Assembly: GCA_045105075.1 (NCBI GenBank)
Contig: JBGCDD010000119.1
Span: forward strand, 1-6,604
Direction: 5' to 3'
Length of the DNA stretch: 6,604 nucleotides
Source of the DNA: JBGCDD01 sp045105075
GTDB lineage: Bacteria; Pseudomonadota; Alphaproteobacteria; Rhodobacterales; Rhodobacteraceae
Numbering within the stretch: position 1 is the first letter of the stretch; every line of letters starts with the position of its first letter. This document shows, piece by piece, positions 1-5,997 of this stretch. Both the position numbers and the translations under genes were made by a program. The notes beneath the pieces were generated by a model that made no database searches, was not told where the DNA came from, and worked only from the letters and a program-made list of their open reading frames with translations.

Positions 1-531
1 CGAGGTCGCGCCCTCCCACTGGCCCTTGTCGACGGCGTTGATCCCGGCGCGGAAAATCTCGGAAATCAGCGCGGCGTGGAAAATCGCCAGACAGAGCACG
101 CTGGCCGAATAGCGATCCAGCGAAAACACCGGGCCAAGCACGTAGTAAAACAGATAGAGCAACACCAAAAGCGGCATGTTGCGCACGAATTCGAGAATGC
201 CAATCGCCAGCGCGCGCCCAACGATCAAATCCGACAGCCGCATCAGCGCCAGGATCAGGCCCAACACCGTGGCCAGCACAAAGGCGGTCAGCGACAGTTG
301 GATGGTTTTGCCCAGCCCAATGATGATTTCGCCCAGCTGGAACCCGTCATCGGTCAGCCGGTAGAAATATTGCGGCATGCGGTACCATTGCCAGTTGTAG
401 CCCATCGCCTGCGCGCCGGCATAGGCGCCATAGATGATCGCCCAGATCACCAGCAGATAAAGCGCAACCGAGACCGGCACGGAATTCAGCACCTTTTTGA
501 AGGTCAGCGGTTTTTGGCGACGCGCGGTCAT
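1..531 (-). CDS. Polar amino acid ABC transporter permease, partial (3' end outside window)
   Basis: This is an inner-membrane channel subunit of a polar amino acid uptake ABC transporter (HisM/GltK/GlnP family). The first 177 residues are visible and the frame is open to the window edge. Hydrophobic segments lie at about residues 18-39, 70-97 and 121-150. The stretch EFVRNMPLLVLLY (114-126) matches the conserved 'E-R-x-P-L-L' region of the family. SEIFRAGINAVDKGQWEGA (157-175) is the cytoplasmic EAA loop, with its conserved G and Q-W-E-A, that docks on the ATPase. The ATG at 531-529 lies 3 bases after the ATPase stop. A GGAG ribosome binding site (complement of 541-544, 9 bases upstream) sits inside the end of the ATPase gene, which points to coupled translation. 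The substrate cannot be read from this fragment. A second permease and a binding protein are expected further left. Confidence 0.93.
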   Translation of the reverse strand, partial: MTARRQKPLTFKKVLNSVPVSVALYLLVIWAIIYGAYAGAQAMGYNWQWYRMPQYFYRLTDDGFQLGEIIIGLGKTIQLSLTAFVLATVLGLILALMRLSDLIVGRALAIGILEFVRNMPLLVLLYLFYYVLGPVFSLDRYSASVLCLAIFHAALISEIFRAGINAVDKGQWEGATS

Positions 532-534
532 GTC

Positions 535-1290
535 CTAATGCTCCAGGATCTGACCGAGAAACAGCTTGCACCGTTCGCTTTCGGGGTTGGTAAAGAATTT
601 CTCGGGGGGCGCGACCTCAACGATGCGTCCGGATTCCATAAACACCATTGTGTCGGCAACTTTGCGCGCAAAACCCATTTCATGCGTGACGCAGACCATG
701 GTGATGCCGGTGTCGGCAAGTTCAACCATGACATCCAGCACCTCGTTGATCATTTCGGGATCCAGCGCTGAGGTTGGTTCGTCAAACAGCATGATCCGGG
801 TTTCCATGCACAAAGATCGCGCAATCGCGACGCGCTGTTGCTGCCCGCCGGACAGTTGCGCGGGGTATTTGTCGGCCTGTTCGGGGATGTGCACCCGTTC
901 GAGATACTGGCGCGCGCGCTCTTCGGCCTTGTCTTTGGGGATTTTGCGCACTTTGATTGGCCCGATGGTCAGGTTTTCCAGAATGGTCAGATGCGGGAAC
1001 AGATTGAACTGTTGAAACACCATGCCAACCTCTTGGCGCAGGGTCTTGAGGTCTTTTGAATCCTCTTCGACCGACATGCCATCAACCGTGATGGTGCCGG
1101 CGCTGTGAAATTCGAGCCCGTTCAGACAGCGGATAAGGGTGGATTTGCCGGACCCGGACGGGCCACAGATGACCACGCGTTCGCCTTGTTTCACGCTCAG
1201 ATCGACATCGCTAAGCGCTTGAAAGTCGCCATAAAACTTATCAACGTTCGAGACGGTGATCATGTCGGGCCTGGGGTCTGTCGCAGTCAT
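535..1290 (-). CDS. Polar amino acid ABC transporter ATP-binding protein
   Basis: This is the ATPase subunit (251 aa, the normal full length) that powers polar amino acid uptake, of the GlnQ/HisP/AapP type. All nucleotide-binding motifs are present: Walker A GPSGSGKST (43-51), Q-loop Gln93 in FQQFNLFPH, signature LSGGQQQR (146-153), Walker B IMLFDE (166-171), D-loop SALD (174-177) and H-loop His203. FQQFNLFPHLT followed by an ENL-x-x-GP block is typical of amino acid importers. The start at 1290 is preferred over the internal ATG at 1263 for two reasons: a GAGGTG ribosome binding site lies 5 bases upstream, and the ATG overlaps the TGA of the MATE gene (ATGA). The permease follows after 3 bases, so the two products very likely form one transporter. 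Whether glutamate, glutamine, a basic amino acid or another compound is carried cannot be decided from this subunit. Confidence 0.96.
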   Translation of the reverse strand: MTATDPRPDMITVSNVDKFYGDFQALSDVDLSVKQGERVVICGPSGSGKSTLIRCLNGLEFHSAGTITVDGMSVEEDSKDLKTLRQEVGMVFQQFNLFPHLTILENLTIGPIKVRKIPKDKAEERARQYLERVHIPEQADKYPAQLSGGQQQRVAIARSLCMETRIMLFDEPTSALDPEMINEVLDVMVELADTGITMVCVTHEMGFARKVADTMVFMESGRIVEVAPPEKFFTNPESERCKLFLGQILEH

Positions 1291-2663
1291 TCAGTCACCT
1301 CGATCGGGCGGTTTTGCGGGGGCATTTCCCGGCGTGATACATGGCGTGCGACACTCAATGCCAGCATCAAACCGGTTGCGACAGCGACGGCAATGCCCAG
1401 GCGCACCCCCAGCAAACCCCAATCCATCACAACGGTAAACAGCCATATAAACAGCGCAATGCCAATCCCTTGGCGGTAAATTCCGATCCACATCGCCCAG
1501 ACTGCCTGTTTTAGCGCCTGTAACAGCGAGTTAACCGAGAACAATACGACATAGAGCGGCAATATGGCGGCTTCCACTTTTAAAAACAGAGCACCCGTGC
1601 GGATCACCTCGGGATCTGAGGAAAACAGCGCAATGGCAGAGGCGCCACCAAACCACATCAATGGAAACGCGGCCAGCGTTGCCGCCACACCCAGCCGCCA
1701 GCACAGCCGAAACGACTGGCGCACCCGGTTGTGATTGTGCGCGCCAAAGTTTTGCGCGGCGATGGGCACGAGCGCGATGGTGATCCCGACCGCAGGCAAC
1801 AGAAACAGCTGCTCGATGCGCAAGGATATGCCATATGCCGCCAACGGTTCCTCGCCATAGCCCTTCAGCGCGTATTGCACCACAAAACCGCTGGCGAAGT
1901 TGATGAAAAAGGTGAAACTGGTGGGAAAGGCCTGGCGGGTGATCTCAAGGTATTTCGCCGGATCGGGCGTAAATTCGCGCCATGTCAGGTTCTGCATCAT
2001 CGCGCGCCCGAAGATCTTGAACAGCAGATAGGCCGCGACGCTGGATTGGCTGAGCACAGTTGCGGCGGCGATGCCGTTAAAGCCAAGGCCCGGGGTCAGG
2101 CCAGGCAGGCCGAACATCAGCAACGGGTTGAGCGCGATGTTGGCGAAAAACGCAACCACCAGAGCACGTTGCATCGAAACCGTGTCGCCGCGCGCCTGCA
2201 AGATCCCGTTGGCGGTATAGGCCAGAACGAACCCCGGCAAAGACAGTGTCAGCCAGTTGAAATAGGACTGCCCGGCGTCGCGGTAGGCCCCCGGTTCCGA
2301 CACCAGCGCGATCAGCCAGGGGCCAAAAAGCACCGCAATCGCCATCAAAACCGCCGTCGACAGCGTGGCAAACCCGATGCCCTGAGCCGCCAGTTGGCGT
2401 GCCTCGGCGATGTCTTTGCGGCCTTTGGCATTGCCCACCAGCGCGCTCATCGCCGAGCCCAGGCCAAAGCCGACCGACATCAACAGAAAAAACGCCTGAA
2501 ACCCGACCGCAAGCCCGGCCTGCGCCTGGGTGCCGAAGTAACCGGCATAGAATGTATCGACAATATTATAGAGCGTGCTGAACAACATCGCGAGCGCGGC
2601 CGGGATCGCCAGCTTGCGAAAGTGCCCCTGAATCGGGCCGGTGGTCAGGTCGTCATCTATCAT
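1287..2663 (-). CDS. MATE family efflux transporter
   Basis: This is an integral inner-membrane antiporter of the multi antimicrobial extrusion family, which exports cationic drugs, metabolites or similar compounds in exchange for Na+ or H+. It is 458 aa from the ATG at 2663, a usual length. The N-terminus (LTTGPIQGHFRKLAIPAALA, then LYNIVDTFYAG) is the classic MATE start. Asp36 in the first membrane helix matches the helix-1 acidic residue important for cation coupling in NorM. About twelve hydrophobic segments form two related halves; the second begins near YLEITRQAFPTSF, and GAHNHNRVRQ matches the conserved G-A-x-N-x-x-R-V cytoplasmic segment. The reading frame stays open up to a GTG at 2744, but the extra 27 residues look unlike the family, so ATG 2663 is chosen. 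No clear ribosome binding site precedes it. The gene is the first of an apparent operon and its TGA overlaps the ABC ATPase start. The substrate is unknown. Confidence 0.94.
   Translation of the reverse strand: MIDDDLTTGPIQGHFRKLAIPAALAMLFSTLYNIVDTFYAGYFGTQAQAGLAVGFQAFFLLMSVGFGLGSAMSALVGNAKGRKDIAEARQLAAQGIGFATLSTAVLMAIAVLFGPWLIALVSEPGAYRDAGQSYFNWLTLSLPGFVLAYTANGILQARGDTVSMQRALVVAFFANIALNPLLMFGLPGLTPGLGFNGIAAATVLSQSSVAAYLLFKIFGRAMMQNLTWREFTPDPAKYLEITRQAFPTSFTFFINFASGFVVQYALKGYGEEPLAAYGISLRIEQLFLLPAVGITIALVPIAAQNFGAHNHNRVRQSFRLCWRLGVAATLAAFPLMWFGGASAIALFSSDPEVIRTGALFLKVEAAILPLYVVLFSVNSLLQALKQAVWAMWIGIYRQGIGIALFIWLFTVVMDWGLLGVRLGIAVAVATGLMLALSVARHVSRREMPPQNRPIEVTE
1296..1301 (-). promoter_or_regulatory. 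Ribosome binding site of the ABC ATPase, inside the MATE gene
   Basis: The minus strand reads GAGGTG five bases before the ATG at 1290, within the last codons of the MATE gene. It fixes the ATPase start at the ATGA overlap and suggests translational coupling. Confidence 0.7.
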
Positions 2664-2680
2664 CAATATTACTAATGTCG

Positions 2681-2699
2681 GATCTGTGGGCGATCTGTG
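2681..2699 (+). repeat. Short direct repeat GATCTGTG, 11-base period
   Basis: GATCTGTG occurs at 2681-2688 and again at 2692-2699, exactly 11 bases (about one helical turn) apart. It lies 18-36 bases upstream of the MATE start, where a repressor or the promoter core could sit. Two copies of an 8-mer may also arise by chance, and no regulator is known for it. Confidence 0.3.
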
Positions 2700-2746
2700 C
2701 AGAGCCTTTAACGCTGTGGGATGTGGACGGCTTTGGGCACACACAC

Positions 2747-2761
2747 ATTAGCCTGACTAAT
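2747..2761. promoter_or_regulatory. Putative LysR-type regulator binding box (T-N11-A dyad)
   Basis: ATTAG (2747-2751) and CTAAT (2757-2761) form a perfect 5-base inverted repeat with a 5-base spacer. T2748 and A2760 give the T-N11-A layout of LysR recognition sites. The dyad centre at 2754 lies about 48-53 bases upstream of the possible -10 at 2802-2807, so near -60 of an expected start site, which is where LysR activators usually bind. The LysR gene at 3977-4873 is a candidate ligand, but this link is inferred. Confidence 0.4.
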
Positions 2762-2848
2762 ATCATTCATTAAAATCCCAAAATAGCGACAACCGTTTTC
2801 TTAGGATATGGGACGGTAACGGCCGCGTGAAGCGGTCACAGCCGACAT

Positions 2849-2854
2849 AGGGGA
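2849..2854 (+). promoter_or_regulatory. Ribosome binding site deciding a GTG start
   Basis: AGGGGA ends 5 bases before the GTG at 2860. It supports this GTG as the true start of the M29/NicX-like gene. Confidence 0.65.
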
Positions 2855-2859
2855 AAACA

Positions 2860-3972
2860 GTGGCACACAGTTATCGCGATCGCTTTGCCAAAGGGGTGCG
2901 AAACCTTCTGATAAACTGTGCGGATTGCAAACCCGGACAGCGTTTGTTGATCATTTGCGAAACCGATACGGTGGGCTATTACGATCCGGCGATGGGGCAC
3001 GCGATCCAGACGATTGCAGAGCAATTTGGCCTGATCACCGAGCTGGTCGGGGTGCCGTTGAACCGCGATGTTTGTGATCCCGGCGCGCGCCTGAGTGCCA
3101 AGATGCTGGCTGCGGATTGCACGGTGTTTCTGGCCCGACTGGGCGATCAGATCCGGTTTCATCCCAAGAATTCGACGACCACGCAGGTGATCAGCTATGC
3201 GTTGGATTGCGAAATGCTGGCCTCGCCTTTTGGCACAATCGACTATCAAGCCTTTGAAAAGCTGCGCGATCTGATCAATGTGGCGATGGCAACGGCGCGC
3301 GATATTCATGTGACCTGCCCGGCGGGCACCGATTTTCGCGGCCGGCCTGCAACACCGCCCAGCACCGGCAGCGACACCACGCGCAAACGGTTTCCAGTTT
3401 CGGTGTTTGCGCCGATCCCGGCGATGGGCTTTGCCGGGCGGATTGCGCAGAACGGATTTCTGACCGGCACTGGCTCGCAATATTACACGCCCTGGTCGTG
3501 CGCATTGGACGACACGCTGTTTGTCAATTTTGCCAACACCCGCATCACTGGATTTGATGGCGCGCCCAAGGATGTGGTCGCCGCCAAGGCACATTACGAA
3601 TTTGTGGCCGCCAAATACGGGCTTGATGCCTATTATGTGCACTCCTGGCATGGCGGCATTCATCCCGGATGCGCTTTTGATGAACCGGCGGGCGCGCATT
3701 TTGAACGCTGGAGCGGCGGGGCGTTTGGCAATCCGCGTTTGATGCATTTTCACACATGCGGGGCTTATCCACCTGGCGAAATCTCGTTGAACCTGCTCGA
3801 TCCGACGATCTGCATTGACGGCGTGCCCGTCTGGGAGGCGGGCGAGTTGCACCCAAATAGGGTGCCCGGCGGCGGCGCGCTGCTGGAGGCCTATCCCGAG
3901 ATGCATCTGGCCTTTTTGCACCCGGCCGCACGGGTGGGACAGGCGGCCTGTGGTCGTTTGCGCTATGCGTGA
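2860..3972 (+). CDS. M29 aminopeptidase / NicX-type dioxygenase-like protein
   Basis: This 370-aa soluble protein starts with GTG behind a strong AGGGGA ribosome binding site. No signal peptide or membrane helix is visible. The N-terminal half follows the M29 pattern: a helix then CKPGQRLLIICET (23-35), AIQTIAEQFGLITELVGVPL (48-67), a segment LAADCTVFLARLGD (83-96), and ATARDIHVTCPAGTDFRG (144-161), matching the 'VRVTSPAGTDL' block of aminopeptidase T. The C-terminal half has HSWHGGIHPG (261-270), aligned by eye with the family's G-x-N-P segment, then MHFHTCG (295-301) and ICIDGVPVWEAGEL (317-330). M29 metallopeptidases and the 2,5-dihydroxypyridine dioxygenase NicX share this fold. The usual H-x-D metal pair seems replaced by N311-L-L-D314, while His261, 264, 268, 296 and 298 could still bind metal. 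Beside a Rieske oxygenase and an amidohydrolase, a ring-cleavage role is more tempting than peptidase, but this is inference. The gene ends 4 bases from the convergent LysR stop. Confidence 0.7.
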   Translation: MAHSYRDRFAKGVRNLLINCADCKPGQRLLIICETDTVGYYDPAMGHAIQTIAEQFGLITELVGVPLNRDVCDPGARLSAKMLAADCTVFLARLGDQIRFHPKNSTTTQVISYALDCEMLASPFGTIDYQAFEKLRDLINVAMATARDIHVTCPAGTDFRGRPATPPSTGSDTTRKRFPVSVFAPIPAMGFAGRIAQNGFLTGTGSQYYTPWSCALDDTLFVNFANTRITGFDGAPKDVVAAKAHYEFVAAKYGLDAYYVHSWHGGIHPGCAFDEPAGAHFERWSGGAFGNPRLMHFHTCGAYPPGEISLNLLDPTICIDGVPVWEAGELHPNRVPGGGALLEAYPEMHLAFLHPAARVGQAACGRLRYA

Positions 3973-3976
3973 CAGC

Positions 3977-4873
3977 TTAGTTTTGCGCGGCGGTTTCATG
4001 CAACCACATGCGAAAGGCCTGCACCGATTTCGACGCCAGCGCCTTGTGCGAGCACACAAACCAATATGAAAACTGGGAGTGCGCGACATCTTTGAACGGA
4101 TAGACCAGCGTGCCCTGAGCGATGGCATCCGCCACCAACGGACCCCGTCCCATCGCCACACCCGAGCCTGCAACGGCGGCCTGAATCACCATATTGGCCT
4201 GACCATAGGTGCGGGTGCGGGGAAAATCGGGCAGCGTGGCATCGACCTCTTTCTCCCAAAACGCCCAGGTGTCATGGTGGTCCGGGGTGTCGATGGTGTC
4301 GCGCAAAATCACATGGCCCGGCAAATCGGCGATGCTGCTCAACCGGTCGGCCAGCTGGGGCGCACAGACCGGGGCCATGGTTTCGGACATCAGTTTTTCG
4401 GCGTGCATGTCGGGAAATCCGCCGGCGCTGTAGGAAATGATCACATCCGCGTCGCTGGCCGCGGGCGCTTGCGACTTTGGATCGGTGGACAGCGATATCG
4501 GAATGTCGGGATGGCGTTGATCAAACTGAAACAGGCGTGGCAGCAGCCAGACAAAGCCAAAACCGGGCGGTGCGGCGACCAACAACCCGGCGTGGCGGGT
4601 GATTTTGGCATCGCGCAGCTCGTCACAGACACGCTCAACCCGGCCAAAACCGTCGCGCACTGCGCTGGCCAGCCGCTCGCCGGTTGGGGTCGGCGTTGTG
4701 CGCCGGCTTTGACGGATCAACAGCGGGTGCCCCAGCCATTCCTCCAGCTGTTTGACGTGCTGGCTGACCGCGCTTTGCGTCACGTTCAACTCGTCGGCGG
4801 CCAGACCAAAACCTTGCAATCGAATGACCGATTCCAGCGTGCGCAGGGCAGCAAAGGGCAGGGTCTTAAGCAT
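3977..4873 (-). CDS. LysR-type transcriptional regulator (GcvA-like)
   Basis: This is a cytoplasmic DNA-binding regulator of 298 aa, a typical LysR length. The N-terminal winged helix-turn-helix is clear: LPFAALRTLESV, then LAADELNVTQSAVSQHVKQLEEWLG (24-48), then PLLIRQSRRTTPTPTGERL (50-68). The remainder (about 90-295) is the substrate-binding co-inducer domain, whose ligand is unknown. The ATG at 4873 is chosen because LysR proteins begin close to LPFAALR; an upstream extension to 4954 reads like intergenic DNA. AAAGG about 8 bases before the ATG is a plausible ribosome binding site. The gene diverges from the Rieske oxygenase with 98 bases between them, the standard layout for a LysR activator and its target, and converges on the M29/NicX-like gene. 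A TTGGCCAA palindrome (4873-4880) overlaps the start codon and could serve autoregulation. Confidence 0.93.
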   Translation of the reverse strand: MLKTLPFAALRTLESVIRLQGFGLAADELNVTQSAVSQHVKQLEEWLGHPLLIRQSRRTTPTPTGERLASAVRDGFGRVERVCDELRDAKITRHAGLLVAAPPGFGFVWLLPRLFQFDQRHPDIPISLSTDPKSQAPAASDADVIISYSAGGFPDMHAEKLMSETMAPVCAPQLADRLSSIADLPGHVILRDTIDTPDHHDTWAFWEKEVDATLPDFPRTRTYGQANMVIQAAVAGSGVAMGRGPLVADAIAQGTLVYPFKDVAHSQFSYWFVCSHKALASKSVQAFRMWLHETAAQN

Positions 4874-4971
4874 TGGCCAAACCTTTTGTTTCTTATGTTT
4901 CGGTGGCGCCCAGACTATGCCAATCTGCGCCCAATCGCCCCCATCACAACCCAAAACGGACGGAGCACAAG
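4874..4971. promoter_or_regulatory. Divergent LysR / Rieske oxygenase promoter region
   Basis: These 98 bases should hold both promoters and a LysR operator. A TTGGCCAA palindrome (4873-4880) abuts the LysR start. CCAATC is repeated directly at 4920-4925 and 4931-4936, 11 bases apart. GGCGCC (4905-4910) is palindromic but short. No ATTAG-N5-CTAAT dyad like that at 2747-2761 is found here, and no consensus -35/-10 pair stands out on either strand. Confidence 0.5.
4962..4965 (+). promoter_or_regulatory. Ribosome binding site of the Rieske oxygenase
   Basis: GGAG lies 6 bases before the ATG at 4972. It supports this ATG over an in-frame TTG at 4873, which would add 33 residues unlike the family. 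Confidence 0.65.
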
Positions 4972-5997
4972 ATGTATTTACGCAATTGCTGGTATGTCGC
5001 CGGGTGGAGCAAGGACTATGGGCGCACGTTAAAGGCGCAAAAGCTGCTGGGTGATGACGTTGTGTTTTATCGCCGCGCCGATGGCTCGCCCGCTGCGTTG
5101 GAAGATGCTTGTCCGCACCGCAAACTGCCTTTGTCGATGGGCGCGCTTGAGGGCGACAGGGTTGTGTGTGGCTATCACGGGCTGACCTTTGATGGCAGTG
5201 GCGCGTGCACCGACAGCCCGACCCAGCGCGGGATGACGCCGCGCCGCGCGGTGGTTCACGCCTATCCGGTGGTGGATCGTTACCGTTTGCTTTGGATCTG
5301 GATGGGGGATCCGGACCTGGCCAACCCGGATGAGATTTTTGAGATCGAGAATTTCGACAATCCCGATTGGGGCTATACCGATGGTGGCATGTTGCCGATT
5401 GCGTGCAACTATCTGTGGGTGGTCGATAATTTGCTGGATCCCAGCCATGTCGCCTGGGTGCATGTCAGTTCGTTTGGCGGCAGCGGCACCGACAATGCGC
5501 CGCTGGACATGGAAAAGACCAAACGCGGGGTGATCGTGTCGCGCTGGATTTATGATCAGCCGCCCTCGCCGTACTATAAGGACTTGGTGAAATTTGCCGG
5601 CAACTGCGACCGCAAACAGCACTACGAGATGTGCGTGCCTGCGATTGCGCTGAACAAATCGGTCTACACGCCGATTGGCACGGGAGGGCCGGACGCGGTG
5701 GCGGTTGCCGACACCTATCTCAACATTTCCTATAACTTCATGACCCCGATAGACGATGAGAACACGCAATATATCTGGTTTCAGCATCGCAACACCGACC
5801 CCAACGATGTGGCGATTTCCGAAAAGATGAACGCCGGTGCGGTGATGGCGTTCAACGAAGACAAGGTCATTCTGGAAGCGGTGCAAAAGGGGATGGGCGC
5901 GCTGAAAACGCCCAATATCGACCTTGGGTTGGATCTGGGTGCCAAGACCTTTCGCGCCCATTTGCAACGGTTGATTGATGCGGAAAACAGCGCCTAG
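4972..5997 (+). CDS. Rieske non-haem iron oxygenase, VanA (vanillate O-demethylase) type
   Basis: This is the oxygenase component (341 aa) of a two-component aromatic-ring oxygenase/demethylase, a cytoplasmic enzyme. MYLRNCWYVAGW is the characteristic start of the VanA/dicamba demethylase/toluenesulfonate monooxygenase group. The Rieske [2Fe-2S] ligands are Cys47, His49, Cys66 and His69 (C-P-H, then C-G-Y-H-G). The mononuclear iron site is N153-L-L-D156-P-S-H159-V-A-W-V-H164, with Asp297 in FNEDK as the likely third ligand; Asp156 is the bridging residue between centres. All key residues are intact, so the enzyme should be active. Such enzymes demethylate or hydroxylate methoxylated or methylated aromatic acids, but the substrate is not readable here. 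They need a VanB-like reductase, which is absent from the window. The gene diverges from the LysR regulator, its likely controller. Its TAG stop overlaps the TAG stop of the opposing amidohydrolase in a CTAG. Confidence 0.94.
   Translation: MYLRNCWYVAGWSKDYGRTLKAQKLLGDDVVFYRRADGSPAALEDACPHRKLPLSMGALEGDRVVCGYHGLTFDGSGACTDSPTQRGMTPRRAVVHAYPVVDRYRLLWIWMGDPDLANPDEIFEIENFDNPDWGYTDGGMLPIACNYLWVVDNLLDPSHVAWVHVSSFGGSGTDNAPLDMEKTKRGVIVSRWIYDQPPSPYYKDLVKFAGNCDRKQHYEMCVPAIALNKSVYTPIGTGGPDAVAVADTYLNISYNFMTPIDDENTQYIWFQHRNTDPNDVAISEKMNAGAVMAFNEDKVILEAVQKGMGALKTPNIDLGLDLGAKTFRAHLQRLIDAENSA

Larger units (their letters stand above)
2664..2859. promoter_or_regulatory. Divergent intergenic region between MATE and the M29/NicX-like gene
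   Basis: These 196 non-coding bases separate two divergent genes and must contain promoters for both. The part around 2740-2810 is more AT-rich than its surroundings. For the rightward gene, TAGGAT at 2802-2807 is a possible -10 element; no good -35 is visible, which would fit an activator-dependent promoter. A LysR-type dyad and a short direct repeat within this region are listed separately. No convincing consensus promoter was found for the leftward MATE gene. No tRNA or open reading frame of note is present. Confidence 0.55.

Noticed and set aside
76..771. Plus-strand open frame (231 codons) over the permease and ATPase
   Set aside because: It is the shadow of the ABC transporter genes, with a Gln/His/Arg-rich translation.
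1731..2675. Long plus-strand open frame (314 codons) opposite the MATE gene
   Set aside because: The translation is Gln/Arg/His-rich, typical of antisense frames in GC-rich DNA; the opposite strand encodes a clear MATE protein.
2664..2744. N-terminal extension of MATE to a GTG
   Set aside because: The extra 27 residues do not resemble MATE N-termini and no ribosome binding site supports the GTG.
2739..2746. Short CA repeat
   Set aside because: Only about four units; too short to call a functional or variable repeat.
2836..4173. Long minus-strand open frame (445 codons) opposite the M29/NicX-like gene
   Set aside because: It is the antisense shadow of a well-supported gene, has Arg/His-rich low-complexity translation without recognisable domains, and runs into the LysR gene.
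4874..4954. N-terminal extension of LysR to an upstream ATG
   Set aside because: LysR proteins begin just before the LPFAALR-type segment; the extension is translated promoter region.
4079..5032. Plus-strand open frame (317 codons) over LysR and into the Rieske start
   Set aside because: It is antisense to the LysR gene, has no domain pattern, and crosses the divergent promoter region.
5029..5967. Minus-strand open frame (312 codons) opposite the Rieske oxygenase
   Set aside because: It is antisense to a gene with all catalytic residues intact; the translation is His/Arg/Val-rich without motifs.
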